A stretch of 64,000 nucleotides of DNA from VXYK01 sp965214565 (GCA_965214565.1 OZ243951.1:1116001-1180000); one strand, 5' to 3'; shown: positions 8,059-17,334, counted from the first letter of the stretch. Translations and numbers: made by a program. Notes: generated from the letters alone by a model not told the origin.

Positions 8059-8841
8059 CTACGTACTGGAGAGACGCGCCGTAAGGAAGGCCACCACCTG
8101 ATCGAACGACTCCTTGGTGGGATGACCAGGGGTATCGGAGCGTTCCTCGGTCAGCACACTGTGGGCGTTCTTGCCGATTCCATTGTCCGGATCGGGACTC
8201 CGGATCTCGACCCCGATGAAGTTCTCGCCGAGGGCTTCTCGCAGCGTGGCGAAACGCTCGGCAGGGACCAACGGGTCTGCCGTGAAGCGAAGCCCAAGTA
8301 CCGGACAACCCTCGGCCGCCCGTTGCGCCACCGCGGTCAGCTGTGCTTCGTCCAATCCGGTGTTGGCACGGCGTTTAGCACCGATTGGGAACGGCAGGGA
8401 CGGTTGACTCAGAACCGGCGCGATCACTGCATCATCGAGCAGCATCGCAAGTCCGAACCCACCCGTGAAACACATACCCACGAATCCGATTCCCGGCCCA
8501 CCCTGGTCGGCGTGAAGCTTGCGGGCGAGCCCGCGGAGCCATTCCGTGGCTTTGGAGTTGTCGCGGGTGGCCATGGCATGGAACTCGGTGCTGATGCAGG
8601 TCCGTGCCACCGTCCTGGCAATCCGACTCGCTGAGGGCTCCTTGCCCGGCACCCCGAACATCGACGGCATAGCCACCGAGAACCCTGCTGCCAGCAGATC
8701 TTCGGCAAATCGAACCACTTCAGGAGTGATACCCGGGATTTCCGAAGCCACCAGAACGCAGGGACCGTCGCCAGCCAGATACACGTCGTGAGTGACGCCT
8801 CCGTGTGAGAACGACTCGATACGGAAGTCAGCCAGAGCCAC
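8059..8841 (-). CDS. Dienelactone hydrolase-family protein
   Basis: The 260-residue alpha/beta hydrolase has the nucleophile elbow GFVGMCFTGG with Cys as nucleophile (about residue 120), an acid residue in FTADPLVP and a C-terminal His in KNAHSVL, the DLH Cys-Asp-His arrangement. The natural substrate is unknown. The start is GTG at 8841. It lies 14 bases downstream of glxD on the same strand and probably shares its transcript. A truncated second copy of the first 48 or so codons lies at 17978-18125. Confidence 0.85.
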   Translation of the reverse strand: MALADFRIESFSHGGVTHDVYLAGDGPCVLVASEIPGITPEVVRFAEDLLAAGFSVAMPSMFGVPGKEPSASRIARTVARTCISTEFHAMATRDNSKATEWLRGLARKLHADQGGPGIGFVGMCFTGGFGLAMLLDDAVIAPVLSQPSLPFPIGAKRRANTGLDEAQLTAVAQRAAEGCPVLGLRFTADPLVPAERFATLREALGENFIGVEIRSPDPDNGIGKNAHSVLTEERSDTPGHPTKESFDQVVAFLTARLSST

Positions 8842-8855
8842 CTAGGTATCCTCGG

Positions 8856-10172
8856 TCAGGAACTGCCGGGAATCCAATCGGTGCCCGCTAGCGGCACCCT
8901 GGCCATGGCTGCCGCCTCCACCGTGAGCGCGGCCATGTCCTCGGGCTCGAGGTTGTGGACGTGGGACTTTCCGTTGGCGCGGGCCAACGTCTGAAGCTCG
9001 AGGGTCAAAACCTGCAGATAGTTGGCCAAGCGACGACCAGCGAGTTCGGGGTCGAGCCGACTCGCCAACTCAGGTTCCTGCGTGGTGATCCCCGCCGGGT
9101 CGTTGCCTGCCTGGAAGTCCTCCCAGAAACCGGCCGCTGAGCCCAGGTCCCGATACTCCTCGTCGAGAGCGGGATCGTTGTCTCCGATGGCAATCAGCGC
9201 GGCCGTGCCGAGCGAGACTGCGTCGGCCCCCAACGCTATTGCCTTGGCCACATCGGCACCCGAGCGAATCCCCCCAGCGGCGATCAGTTTCACTTCACGA
9301 TGCACACCGAGTTCCTTGAGCGCCCGCACCGACTCCGGAACAGCGGCGATCGTGGGGATGCCGACATGCTCGATGAAGACGTCCTGTGTGGCGGCCGTGC
9401 CTCCCTGCATGCCGTCGACAACTATCGCGTCGGCACCCGCCTTTATTGCCAGACAGGTGTCGTAGTACGGGCGGGCGGCCCCGACCTTGACATAGATCGG
9501 AACCTGCCAATCGACGATCTCACGCAGTTCGATGATCTTGATCATCAGGTCGTCCGGGCCGGTCCAGTCCGGATGACGACACGCTGAGCGTTGATCAATC
9601 CCCTCAGGGAGCGTGCGCATCTCCGCCACCCGCTCGTTGATCTTCTGGCCCATCAGCATCCCGCCACCGCCGGGTTTGGCACCCTGCCCGACAACCACCT
9701 CAATGGCGTCGGCTCGGCGCAGGTCGTCCGGGTTCATGCCGTAGCGCGACGGCAGGTACTGGTACACGAGCGTCTCGGAGTGGCCTCGCTCCTCAGCGGT
9801 CATACCCCCGTCCCCGGTGGTGGTAGACGTTCCCGCGGCGGTGGCGCCCCGACCGAGGGCCTCCTTGGCCTGCGCCGACAACGAGCCGAAGCTCATCCCT
9901 GCGATCGTGATCGGAATCGCCAGGCGAACCGGTCGTTCGGCGCGCGACTCGCCGATAACGAGATCGGTTGCACAGGCCTCGCGGTAGCCCTCCAAGGGGT
10001 AACGCGACATCGAGGCGCCCAGGAAGACCAGATCATCGAACGTCGGCAGTTCCCGCTTGGCTCCCCATCCTCGAATCCGATAGATCCCGGTGTTGGCGGC
10101 CCTCCGAATCTCTGCGATTACATTGCGATCGAACGTGTAGGACTCGCGGTGGTGCCACATCTGTTGATTCAT
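8856..10172 (-). CDS. glxD: FMN-binding glutamate synthase-like subunit (GlxD/MgsC)
   Basis: The product (438 residues) matches the synthase barrel domain of glutamate synthase as a stand-alone subunit, with AGMSFGSLS (about 93-101), GQGAKPGGGGMLMG (about 162-175) and an FMN-site segment (IAAGGIRSGADVAKAIALGA). With GlxB and GlxC it makes either a glutamate synthase-like enzyme or N-methylglutamate synthase (MgsABC), which transfers the glutamate moiety to methylamine. The sizes (299, 231, 438) fit both. It overlaps glxC by four bases. The C-terminal 160 or so codons are repeated at 19681-20204. Confidence 0.88.
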   Translation of the reverse strand: MNQQMWHHRESYTFDRNVIAEIRRAANTGIYRIRGWGAKRELPTFDDLVFLGASMSRYPLEGYREACATDLVIGESRAERPVRLAIPITIAGMSFGSLSAQAKEALGRGATAAGTSTTTGDGGMTAEERGHSETLVYQYLPSRYGMNPDDLRRADAIEVVVGQGAKPGGGGMLMGQKINERVAEMRTLPEGIDQRSACRHPDWTGPDDLMIKIIELREIVDWQVPIYVKVGAARPYYDTCLAIKAGADAIVVDGMQGGTAATQDVFIEHVGIPTIAAVPESVRALKELGVHREVKLIAAGGIRSGADVAKAIALGADAVSLGTAALIAIGDNDPALDEEYRDLGSAAGFWEDFQAGNDPAGITTQEPELASRLDPELAGRRLANYLQVLTLELQTLARANGKSHVHNLEPEDMAALTVEAAAMARVPLAGTDWIPGSS

Positions 10173-10864
10173 GACAACCCTTTCGCAGCCTCGGCCGCGT
10201 CGACGTCGTCGACATGAAAGTTGTAGAGTTCTCTGGCTGATCCGTAGAACCGGAAGTCGCTTGGTTCGGCGGACATTTCTGCGGCCTTGAGCAGACGGCT
10301 GAGCGTGTTGAGGTGTTCCGGGGTCATTTCTTTCTCGACGCAGTCAGAGCCGAGCGACGCCACCTCGCCCCGCACGAACACTTGCGCTTCATAGATCGAG
10401 TCGCCGAGGTCGTGATCGGCGTCGCCGAGCACCACAAGATTGCCGGCCTGAGCCATGAATGCGCTCATGTGCCCGACATCGCCGCCGACCACAATGTCGA
10501 CACCCTTCATGGAGATGCCGCAGCGTGCCCCGGCGTTGCCTTCAATGACGACCAGACCGCCATGACCCGTAGCGCCCGCCGACATCGTGGCGTTGCCGGT
10601 TATTCGCACTGTTCCCGACATAATGTTCTCCGCGAGCCCGGTGCTGGCGTTGCCGTCGATGCGCACCGTGCCCAACATGTTCATCCCCGCACAGAAGTAA
10701 CCGACCGATCCTTCAACATCGACAGTGATTTCCGAGGTGATTCCGACAGCCAGGGCGTGGGCACCGCGTGGATTGTGCACAACGAAGTGACCCTCATCGG
10801 GTTCGTGCAGGCGCATGTTGAGGTCGCGCAGCGGCACCTGCGACAGGTCGATCGACACTGTCAT
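10169..10864 (-). CDS. glxC: GXGXG-domain glutamate synthase-like subunit (GlxC/MgsB)
   Basis: This 231-residue protein is the stand-alone equivalent of the C-terminal GXGXG beta-helix domain of glutamate synthase. Successive turns read VGYFCAGMNMLGTVRIDGN, GTVRITGN, GGLVVIEGN and DIVVGGDVG. The ATG at 10864 is chosen because it overlaps the glxB stop as ATGA; a GTG five codons upstream (10879) is possible. The domain couples the amidotransferase to the FMN barrel. Confidence 0.86.
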   Translation of the reverse strand: MTVSIDLSQVPLRDLNMRLHEPDEGHFVVHNPRGAHALAVGITSEITVDVEGSVGYFCAGMNMLGTVRIDGNASTGLAENIMSGTVRITGNATMSAGATGHGGLVVIEGNAGARCGISMKGVDIVVGGDVGHMSAFMAQAGNLVVLGDADHDLGDSIYEAQVFVRGEVASLGSDCVEKEMTPEHLNTLSRLLKAAEMSAEPSDFRFYGSARELYNFHVDDVDAAEAAKGLS

Positions 10865-11760
10865 GAGGCCAGGCTCCACGAGTAGACGCGCGACGGATCG
10901 GGTTCGAATATCTCTGCGTGGCCCACGTCGGGAAGCTGGGCTATCGCCCGGAACTCAGACGACATCGCCACCCAGTCATCGGTTTCAGCCACTACCGCCG
11001 GTTTGCATGCGATCGGGTCTCGCAGGATCGCAAAGCCGTCCTTGACACCGATGGCGAATGTGTAGAAGCCGTCAAGGTCGCTCAGAGCGCTGGTGAGGGC
11101 ACCGTCGATGGTGTCACCGGTGCGCAGTTTCCATGAGAGGTAGCCAGCCGCGACTTCGGAGTCGTTCTCGGTCTGGAAGGACTCGCCGCGTTGGACCAGC
11201 CGTTCGCGGAGCTGGTTGTGGTTCGACAGTGAACCGTTGTGGACCAGGCAGGTGTCCGCCCCGGTTACGAAGGGGTGCGACCCGTTGGTGGTGACGGCGG
11301 ACTCGGTGGCCATGCGAGTGTGGGCCATGGCGTGTGTTCCGGTGCGCGATGCCAGGTCGTAGCGGATCGCGACCAGATCAGGGTCTCCAACCGATTTGTA
11401 GAGCTCAATCTGTTGTCCATAGCTCAACACATCGAGTCCGCTCACGTTGTCGATCAACCATTGGCGTGCAGCTCGACCGTCTCCGGTCGTCTCGAACACC
11501 GCGTGATCGTGGATCTCCCGCACCGTCACCTCGGCTTCAAGTTCTGTTTCCAAGGCACCCGCTGTACCGGGAAGGTTGATCGATTCGTCGTTCACGAGGA
11601 CGGTGATTCTGGTCCGCTCGCCGTCACCCTGGTCGTATACGGCAAATCCGGCGCTGTCGGGTCCCCGCTCCCTCATTTCGTGCAGCATGACCGCGGTGAG
11701 CCTTCCCAGATCGTCGCGGTAGGTGGCCGATTTGAGAAACAGGCCGACAATCCCACACAT
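10861..11760 (-). CDS. glxB: Class II glutamine amidotransferase-like subunit (GlxB/MgsA)
   Basis: The start at 11760 is fixed by function: MCGIVGLF places the catalytic Cys2 at the N-terminus after Met removal. GGAGGAG lies 10 to 16 bases upstream. The open frame continues 31 codons further upstream, but that would bury the nucleophile. The 299-residue product has the Ntn-hydrolase features AHTRMATES and HNGSLSNHNQLRERL and would supply ammonia or the glutamyl group to GlxC/GlxD. It is transcribed divergently from glnT, from the shared region 11761-11932. Confidence 0.88.
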   Translation of the reverse strand: MCGIVGLFLKSATYRDDLGRLTAVMLHEMRERGPDSAGFAVYDQGDGERTRITVLVNDESINLPGTAGALETELEAEVTVREIHDHAVFETTGDGRAARQWLIDNVSGLDVLSYGQQIELYKSVGDPDLVAIRYDLASRTGTHAMAHTRMATESAVTTNGSHPFVTGADTCLVHNGSLSNHNQLRERLVQRGESFQTENDSEVAAGYLSWKLRTGDTIDGALTSALSDLDGFYTFAIGVKDGFAILRDPIACKPAVVAETDDWVAMSSEFRAIAQLPDVGHAEIFEPDPSRVYSWSLAS

Positions 11761-11846
11761 GCTTGAGTTCAACTCCTCCAAGATTTGTTCGGGGGGTGTG
11801 CCTCCACGGTCCACCTCTGCGGGTCCGTAGACCCTAGCCGCATCTC

Positions 11847-11877
11847 TTGACAACGGTGAAGAGATTTCACCTACAGT
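11847..11877 (+). promoter_or_regulatory. Likely glnT promoter with palindromic operator
   Basis: A perfect -35 box TTGACA (11847-11852) is followed by the inverted repeat GGTGAA-GAGAT-TTCACC (11855-11871). TACAGT (11872-11877) can serve as -10, although the spacer would be 19 bases. A repressor bound to the palindrome would block RNA polymerase. The XRE-cupin regulator encoded just after glnT is the obvious candidate, and the same site could also act on the divergent glxBCD genes. Confidence 0.55.
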
Positions 11878-11932
11878 AGAGCTTCCTCAGGTAGGACGCG
11901 CGCAGGTTCTGTCCAGACGAAGGAGTTAGCTG

Positions 11933-13288
11933 ATGGGCGCTTACGAAGACATCAAAGCACGGGTCGAAGACGACGGTGTTGAGTTCATCTACACAATGTT
12001 CGTGGAGATGCACGGCAAACCATGCGCCAAGCTGGTTCCGATTGAAGCCCTCGAGACCGTGATGAACGAAGGTGCGGGATTCGCTGGTTTTGCCGCGGGG
12101 CCCATTGGCCAAGACCCGTCGAGCCCCGACATCCTGGCTATTCCAGATCCCGCCTCCTACACACAGTTGCCTTGGCAGCCCAACGTCGCCGCCTTGCAGT
12201 GCGACCCCACCGTCGAGGGTGAACTCTGGCCGTACGCACCACGGGTGATACTGCGGCGAGCGCTCGACGATCTCTCCACGCGCGGTCTGGTGTTCAATGC
12301 TGGTGTCGAAGCCGAGTATTCCCTGGTCAACAGGAACCCCGACGGGTCGATCGTGGTCGCGGACGAGCGTGACGTGGACGAACAGCCCTGTTATGACGCC
12401 AAGGGCCTCACCCGCATGCTGCCCCACCTCACCGAAGTCTCACGAAATCTAAACGTCATGGGATGGGGCAACTATGCCAACGACCATGAGGACGCCAACG
12501 GCCAGTTCGAACAGAACTGGCAGTATGCCGATGCCCTCACAACCTCTGATCGGCTGGTGCTTTTCCGGTTGATGATCCACACGATGGCCGCCCGCGACGG
12601 CCGCTATGCGACGTTCATGCCCAAGCCCTTCGCCGACAAGACCGGCAACGGACTCCATGCTCATTCGAGCCTCTGGTCGCTCGACAACGAACCACTCTTC
12701 GTTGGAGGCGACGACGACTCCAAAGGTTTGGGGTTGAGCGACTTGGCGTATCAGTTCGCGGCCGGGTTGATCGAACACGCCCCGTCGCTTGTCGCGATCC
12801 TCTGCCCGATCGTCAACTCCTACAAGCGAATGGGTGTTGGCGCACCGACATCGGGAGCGACATGGGCACCGGCCTACGCGGCTTATGGGGGCAACAACCG
12901 CACCCAGATGATCCGCGTACCCGAGCCGGACAGGTTGGAACTCCGTCTCGCCGATGGGGCGGCGAACCCATACCTGATGTTCGCGGCGATACTTGCCTGC
13001 GGACTCGACGGTATTGACCGGGGCGTCGATCCCGGTGAACCGAATACGGACAACCTGTTCAAGCTCTCCGCTGAAGAGATCGCAGACCGAGGGATCGTCA
13101 CGCTGCCGCCGACTCTGCTCCACGCTGCAGAGAACCTGGCCACCTGCGAGGTGCTTGAGAAAGGACTCGGGATGACCCCCGACGGTTCCTATCGGGACTA
13201 TTTCGTAAGGACGAAGAGGGCCGAGTTCATGGCCCACCACCACCAGGTCACCCAATCTGAGATCGACCAGTACCTAACTCTGTTCTGA
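11933..13288 (+). CDS. glnT: Glutamine synthetase-like ligase (GlnT / gamma-glutamylmethylamide synthetase type)
   Basis: The 451-residue protein has the glutamine synthetase catalytic domain, with NGLHAHSSLW (about 235-244) and the ATP/glutamate motif GAPTSGATWAP (about 303-313) followed by NNRTQMIRVP and the substrate-site Arg region. GAAGGAG precedes the ATG. In this clade, members next to glxBCD/mgsABC are GlnT or GmaS, which join glutamate to methylamine or another amine. Its regulator lies 16 bases downstream. N-methylglutamate dehydrogenase genes (mgdABCD) are not in the window, so the methylamine role is not established. Confidence 0.85.
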   Translation: MGAYEDIKARVEDDGVEFIYTMFVEMHGKPCAKLVPIEALETVMNEGAGFAGFAAGPIGQDPSSPDILAIPDPASYTQLPWQPNVAALQCDPTVEGELWPYAPRVILRRALDDLSTRGLVFNAGVEAEYSLVNRNPDGSIVVADERDVDEQPCYDAKGLTRMLPHLTEVSRNLNVMGWGNYANDHEDANGQFEQNWQYADALTTSDRLVLFRLMIHTMAARDGRYATFMPKPFADKTGNGLHAHSSLWSLDNEPLFVGGDDDSKGLGLSDLAYQFAAGLIEHAPSLVAILCPIVNSYKRMGVGAPTSGATWAPAYAAYGGNNRTQMIRVPEPDRLELRLADGAANPYLMFAAILACGLDGIDRGVDPGEPNTDNLFKLSAEEIADRGIVTLPPTLLHAAENLATCEVLEKGLGMTPDGSYRDYFVRTKRAEFMAHHHQVTQSEIDQYLTLF

Positions 13289-13304
13289 GAACTGACGCGC
13301 CAAC

Positions 13305-13967
13305 ATGTCCCTTGCAAAAAGCGAACCGGAAACGCCACGAACCGTCAACGACAGTCGGACAGGCCGACTGACAACCGATGAGGTGTGCGAGAGCGTTGGT
13401 CGGCGAGTGCGCGAACTCCGGGTGGGCATGGGCTTGACCATGGAGCAGTTCGCAGACGCCGCGGGACTGTCGATCGGGATGCTCTCCAAGGTCGAGCATG
13501 GACAGACCTCACCAAGTTTCAGCACACTCATCAGCTTGGCTGACGCGGCCGAGGTTCCCTTCACCGCCTTTTTTCGGGGGCTGGACGAAGAACGCGATGC
13601 AGTGATCGTCCCAGCGGGGCAGGGGATGGAGATCATTCACGAAGGCGCCGGACCCGGCAGGGTGTACCAAGACCTTGGATCACTACGAGGTCCGACCCGC
13701 GAGATCGAATCGCTGTACGTCACGATCACCGAACCCGACGAGGTTTTCCCGCTCTTCCAACACGCTGGTGTGGAGTTCATCTACATCCTCGAGGGCTGCG
13801 TCGAATACGGCTACGGCACCAAGCGGTACGTGCTCAACGCCGGCGACTCGATGCAGTTCCGGGGTGAGGTGACACATGGGCCCACTGCGCTGATCGAGCT
13901 CCCACTCCGCTTCCTGTCCCTGAAAGTCACACATCCCCCCGACTCCCCCGCCACTCCGACCCCCTAG
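13305..13967 (+). CDS. XRE-family regulator with C-terminal cupin domain
   Basis: The 220-residue product has a helix-turn-helix of the XRE type (about residues 28-85; LTMEQFADAAGLSIGMLSKVE) and a cupin sensor domain (about 110-205; FIYILEGCVEYGYG, LNAGDSMQFRG). This architecture is common in repressors of amine, amino-acid and polyamine genes, with the cupin binding a small ligand. It is co-directional with glnT and 16 bases behind it. The palindrome at 11855-11871 is its likely target. The cupin half is duplicated at 20205-20573. Confidence 0.85.
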   Translation: MSLAKSEPETPRTVNDSRTGRLTTDEVCESVGRRVRELRVGMGLTMEQFADAAGLSIGMLSKVEHGQTSPSFSTLISLADAAEVPFTAFFRGLDEERDAVIVPAGQGMEIIHEGAGPGRVYQDLGSLRGPTREIESLYVTITEPDEVFPLFQHAGVEFIYILEGCVEYGYGTKRYVLNAGDSMQFRGEVTHGPTALIELPLRFLSLKVTHPPDSPATPTP

Positions 13968-13977
13968 CCGTCCCGCG

Positions 13978-14115
13978 CTGAGCGGTTCACGCGCCGCAGC
14001 GGCGGAGTCTCTTGAAACAGAGATAGAGCGGGTCCGAGCCGACATCGATTTCACTGAACGGGCAAAGCGCCTCATTGAACGCGATCAAGAGCTCCTCAGA
14101 CGGCTCGCCAGGTGA
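13978..14115 (+). pseudogene. Antitoxin C-terminal remnant (Doc-type module)
   Basis: This frame, without a recognisable start codon, encodes an alpha-helical charged peptide (ESLETEIERVRADIDF ... RLIERDQELLRRLAR) and ends in TGA overlapping the next start as GTGA. Antitoxin genes coupled to Doc toxins commonly end in such a helix. Only the last 45 or so codons remain. Confidence 0.45.
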
Positions 14116-14189
14116 CGAGATACCTCAACCTTGCCGAATACCTCTGGCTCGCTGAGCAAGTCACCGGAGTGCCGGCGCCAACCCTCTGA
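14112..14189 (+). pseudogene. Doc-family toxin N-terminal remnant
   Basis: The GTG at 14112 overlaps the preceding TGA by four bases. The 25 codons that follow (VTRYLNLAEYLWLAEQVTG...) match the usual N-terminus of death-on-curing (Doc/Fic) toxins of actinobacteria, then stop at TGA 14187-14189. The catalytic HPFxxGN region is absent. With the preceding fragment this is the relic of a toxin-antitoxin pair. No gene is recognised in the remaining 160 bases up to 14349. Confidence 0.5.
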
Positions 14190-14349
14190 TGAGCCACCCC
14201 ACTCCCCGCTAGTTTTGAACACAGTCAGGACTCGTAGATCAGCGAACGACTTGATCGTGCTGAAAGCGGCGCGCGTGATGTCGTTTCGATCGCCCGGTTC
14301 GTCAACCTTTTCTGTCATCTGCGATCGCTGGTGCTTCTAGGGTTGCGGG

Positions 14350-15456
14350 GTGGATCCACTGTTGAGCGAGACGCTTGCGCGGGTTGGGTTGGAGCAGGAC
14401 GGTTGGCAGGTTGCGGAACCGGCGCACAATCGTTGGCTCACTGCCGGTATCTGGGAATTGACCAAGGGTGGTCGCCATCTGGTCGTGAAGCGACTCGCTC
14501 GCCACCGTGAGGCCGGTGCCTCAGCGATCACGATGCACTGGTCGCACGACTGCGAATCGGTCCGAAGATGGAATTACTGGCTTCGTGAACCCCTCGCCTA
14601 CCAGTCTGGGGTCGTCGGATGCTTCGCTGACGAAGGGCTGCGGGCGCCGTTGTGTGTAAGCGTTGACATCTCCGAGGATGATGCGGTTCTCGCTATGGAA
14701 TTCGTTGACGGTACACCAGCGGAGAACTGGGACATTGACGCCTATGCCGAAGCGGCACGGTGTTTGGGAGCAGCGCAAGGACGAATTGCGCTCGGCGACG
14801 GAATAACGGACCCCCAGTGGCTGTCTCAGGGGTTCTTGCGCGCCAACAGCACCGAGAAACCTGCGATCTGGGAGTTGCTCGACGATGATCGCGCATGGGA
14901 TCAACCCGTCGTTGCACGCAACTTCCCACCGGCGCTGAGGTCGGCCGCCAACGAACTGCACGCACAGCGTGATCGGCTCTACTCAGTGCTTGAATCACTC
15001 CCGCGTACCCTCTGCCACCTCGACTTCTGGACCAAGAACCTGATCCAGACCGATGACGGCTTTGTTCTGCTGGACTGGGCCTTCATTGGTGACGGAGCGC
15101 TCGGCGAGGACGTCGGGAACCTCGTACCCGACGCCGCATTCGACTTCTTCGTCGAGCCGGGCCAGCTACCGCAGCTTCGCGAAGCAACACTCGATGCCTA
15201 CGTTGGCGGCCTCCGTGACGCCGGTTGGCACGGCGATCCGAGAATCATCGAACTGGCTATGGCCGCATCAGCGGTCAAGTACGACTGGCTCACCCCGCTG
15301 ATGCTCGAACGCGCCTCAGCCACTGAACACCAGCGCTACGGCGGCGATCCCGTCACCGACTCCGACGAGTTCTTCGCCAAGAGGGGCGCCGCACTGCTAG
15401 AAAACGCCCAACAGGCCCTCCACGCCCTGCAACTCGCCGGCGACATCGGAATCTGA
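14350..15456 (+). CDS. Aminoglycoside phosphotransferase-family kinase-like protein
   Basis: The 368-residue product has the APH/choline-kinase-like catalytic signature CHLDFWTKNLI (HxDxxxxN, about 222-232) followed by LLDWAFIGDG (about 240-249). The N-terminal lobe has a VVKRL lysine (about 46). A GTG at 14350 is the likely start, with only a weak GGGTTGCGGGG upstream. Substrates of such proteins are very diverse, so no antibiotic resistance is implied. The final 18 or so codons recur at about 20606-20660 as the tail of a chimeric ORF. Confidence 0.8.
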   Translation: MDPLLSETLARVGLEQDGWQVAEPAHNRWLTAGIWELTKGGRHLVVKRLARHREAGASAITMHWSHDCESVRRWNYWLREPLAYQSGVVGCFADEGLRAPLCVSVDISEDDAVLAMEFVDGTPAENWDIDAYAEAARCLGAAQGRIALGDGITDPQWLSQGFLRANSTEKPAIWELLDDDRAWDQPVVARNFPPALRSAANELHAQRDRLYSVLESLPRTLCHLDFWTKNLIQTDDGFVLLDWAFIGDGALGEDVGNLVPDAAFDFFVEPGQLPQLREATLDAYVGGLRDAGWHGDPRIIELAMAASAVKYDWLTPLMLERASATEHQRYGGDPVTDSDEFFAKRGAALLENAQQALHALQLAGDIGI

Positions 15457-15498
15457 CCGCTGGCGTGCTTGTGATCGACAGCCCCGACTCCGGGCAAT

Positions 15499-15530
15499 TC
15501 ACTCCACCCGGGCGTCACTCCACCCGGGCG
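15499..15530. repeat. 16-bp tandem repeat, two exact copies
   Basis: TCACTCCACCCGGGCG occurs at 15499-15514 and again at 15515-15530, shortly after the phosphotransferase stop. No coding frame uses it. The remainder of 15457-15691 holds no recognisable gene. Confidence 0.8.
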
Positions 15531-15919
15531 ACCGATAGTTGCGAATCTAAGTCGCACCTGAGGCGCGCTAATTGAGCCTGCGCGTAATCGTGGGGTGGGG
15601 GGTGGTTGAGGGTCCCTGAGTGGTGGGTGGGGCCCTGCTGGAATCGGTGATTGTGATTATCTACGTTCCAGGAGGGCCCCGATGGCTTCAGATGTTATTC
15701 CGGGTGCGGTTGCATCTGCGTCAGGTTCGTGTGGTTGAGGTGCTTGGGGACATGCCGTTCGTGTTGAGAGTGAGAGTCGAGTCGACCCAGACGCGGGTCC
15801 GGTGCCCGGGTTGCGGGTTCAAGTGTCACAAAGTTCATGACATCCGTGCGCGGGAGGTGCGTGACTTGGAGGTGTCGGGGCGGGCAACGACTTTGGTGTG
15901 GATGCGCCGCCGGTTTAGT

Positions 15920-17334
15920 GGCTCATCGCGTTTGAGGGTGGAGTCGGTGGGGTGAGGGTCCGCGGGTGAACGCGAGAGATCCCCCAGAATCGGTGCTGTA
16001 TCTGCAGCCGAGGAACTGGAGGATCTCTGTGGAAGTTGACCCTACACGCGTGTGTGAGTTGTTGGTTGGGTTGGGCGACGTGGAGGTGGTCGGCGTCGAC
16101 GACGATGTGGGCGCGCCGTTGCGGGTGCATGTCCGTCGGCGGGCGGAGAGACCGGACTGTGCGGCCTGTGGCGGACCGTTGTGGTCCAACGGTGAACGGA
16201 CCGTGGAGTTGGTTGACCTGCCGGTGTTCGGGCGGGCGGTGTTGCTGGTGTGGCACAAACGCCGGTGGCGCTGCGGGGGTAGCGAATGCGCGGCGGGTAC
16301 GGTCACTGAACAGGACTGTGCGATTGCGCCGCCGCGTGAGCGCCTGACGACGCGGGCGGGTCGCTGGGTCACGCGTCAGGCCGGTCGTGGCCGCCCGCTC
16401 AAAGAAGTCGCATCAGAGCTGGGATGCAATTGGCATCCGGTGAACGGGTCGGTGCAACGTTGGGGCCAAGCACTGCTCGAAGCCGATGTCGAGCGGATCG
16501 GTGACACCGAGGCGTTGGGTCTTGACGAGCATCTGATGTGGCGCCGCGGGAAGTTCCGCACCAAAGCCTGGGCAACCGGTGTTGTTGATGTCGGTCGGGG
16601 ACAGCTCCTTGACATAGTCCCAGGCAGAACCGCTGAAGCACCCGCGAAATGGCTGCTTGAACGGCCCTAGCAGTGGCGCAACAACATTGCTTGGGCGGCG
16701 TTGGACCTGTCAGGGCCGTACCGGGCCGCGTTCGACACAGCGCTGCCGCACGCGAAGCAGGTCGCGGACCCGTTTCACGTCGTGAGATTGGGCAACGACG
16801 CGCTCGACGAGGTCCGGCGCAGAGTCCAGAACCAGACACTCGGGCACCGCGGACGTAAAGACGATCCGCTGTACCGGGCACGCAAACTGTTGGTGTCAGG
16901 CTCTGAGAAGATCACCGACAACGGCCGTAACCGGCTGCGGGGACTGCTCGAAGCAGGCGACCCCCACGGAGAAGTCCGCAACGCCTGGCACGCCAAAGAA
17001 ACCCTGCGCGGCATCTATGACATCGGCGACCCCAAAGTTGGTGTCGAGACCGTCGAACAGCTCGCTGATGAGTTCCAAGACCCGTGGCTACCCGAAGAGA
17101 TCAACCGGCTCGGCCGGACCCTCCACCGCTGGAGAGTCCAAATCGCGAACTGGCATCGCGCTCGGGTCACCAACGCCGCTACTGAAGCCGCCAACAACTT
17201 GATCAAACGCGTCAAACGCGTCGCGTTCGGGTTCACCAACTTCAACAACTACCGAATCCGCGCCCTACTGTACGCCGGCAAACCCAACTGGACACTACTC
17301 GACACCCTCACTCCACCCTGAAACGCGAAGAGCC
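15920..17334 (+). mobile_element. Complete ISL3-family insertion sequence with 8-bp target duplication
   Basis: The element is 1415 bases long. Its ends form an inverted repeat: the left end GGCTCATCGCGTTTGAGGG and the complement of the right end GGCTCTTCGCGTTTCAGGG differ at two of 19 positions. The octamer GGTTTAGT lies immediately outside both ends (15912-15919 and 17335-17342), so the exact borders are certain and the insertion has not been rearranged since. It lies inside the older ISL3 transposase. Confidence 0.95.
16029..17321 (+). pseudogene. ISL3-family transposase with in-frame amber codon
   Basis: The start is the GTG at 16029 after GGAGGA. The frame runs 213 codons to TAG at 16668-16670 and resumes without shift (QWRNNIAWAALDLSGPYR) to TGA at 17321, for about 430 codons in total. 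The left copy has CAG at the same place, so a single C-to-T change explains the stop. The upstream part keeps the zinc-binding and HTH regions; the downstream part has the DDE core and the C-terminal ATEAANNLIKRVKR motif. Unless read through, the element would depend on transposase from another copy. Confidence 0.88.

Noticed and set aside
14085..14318. Minus-strand 77-codon ORF over the Doc relic
   Set aside because: It shows no family resemblance and overlaps the better-supported toxin-antitoxin remnant.
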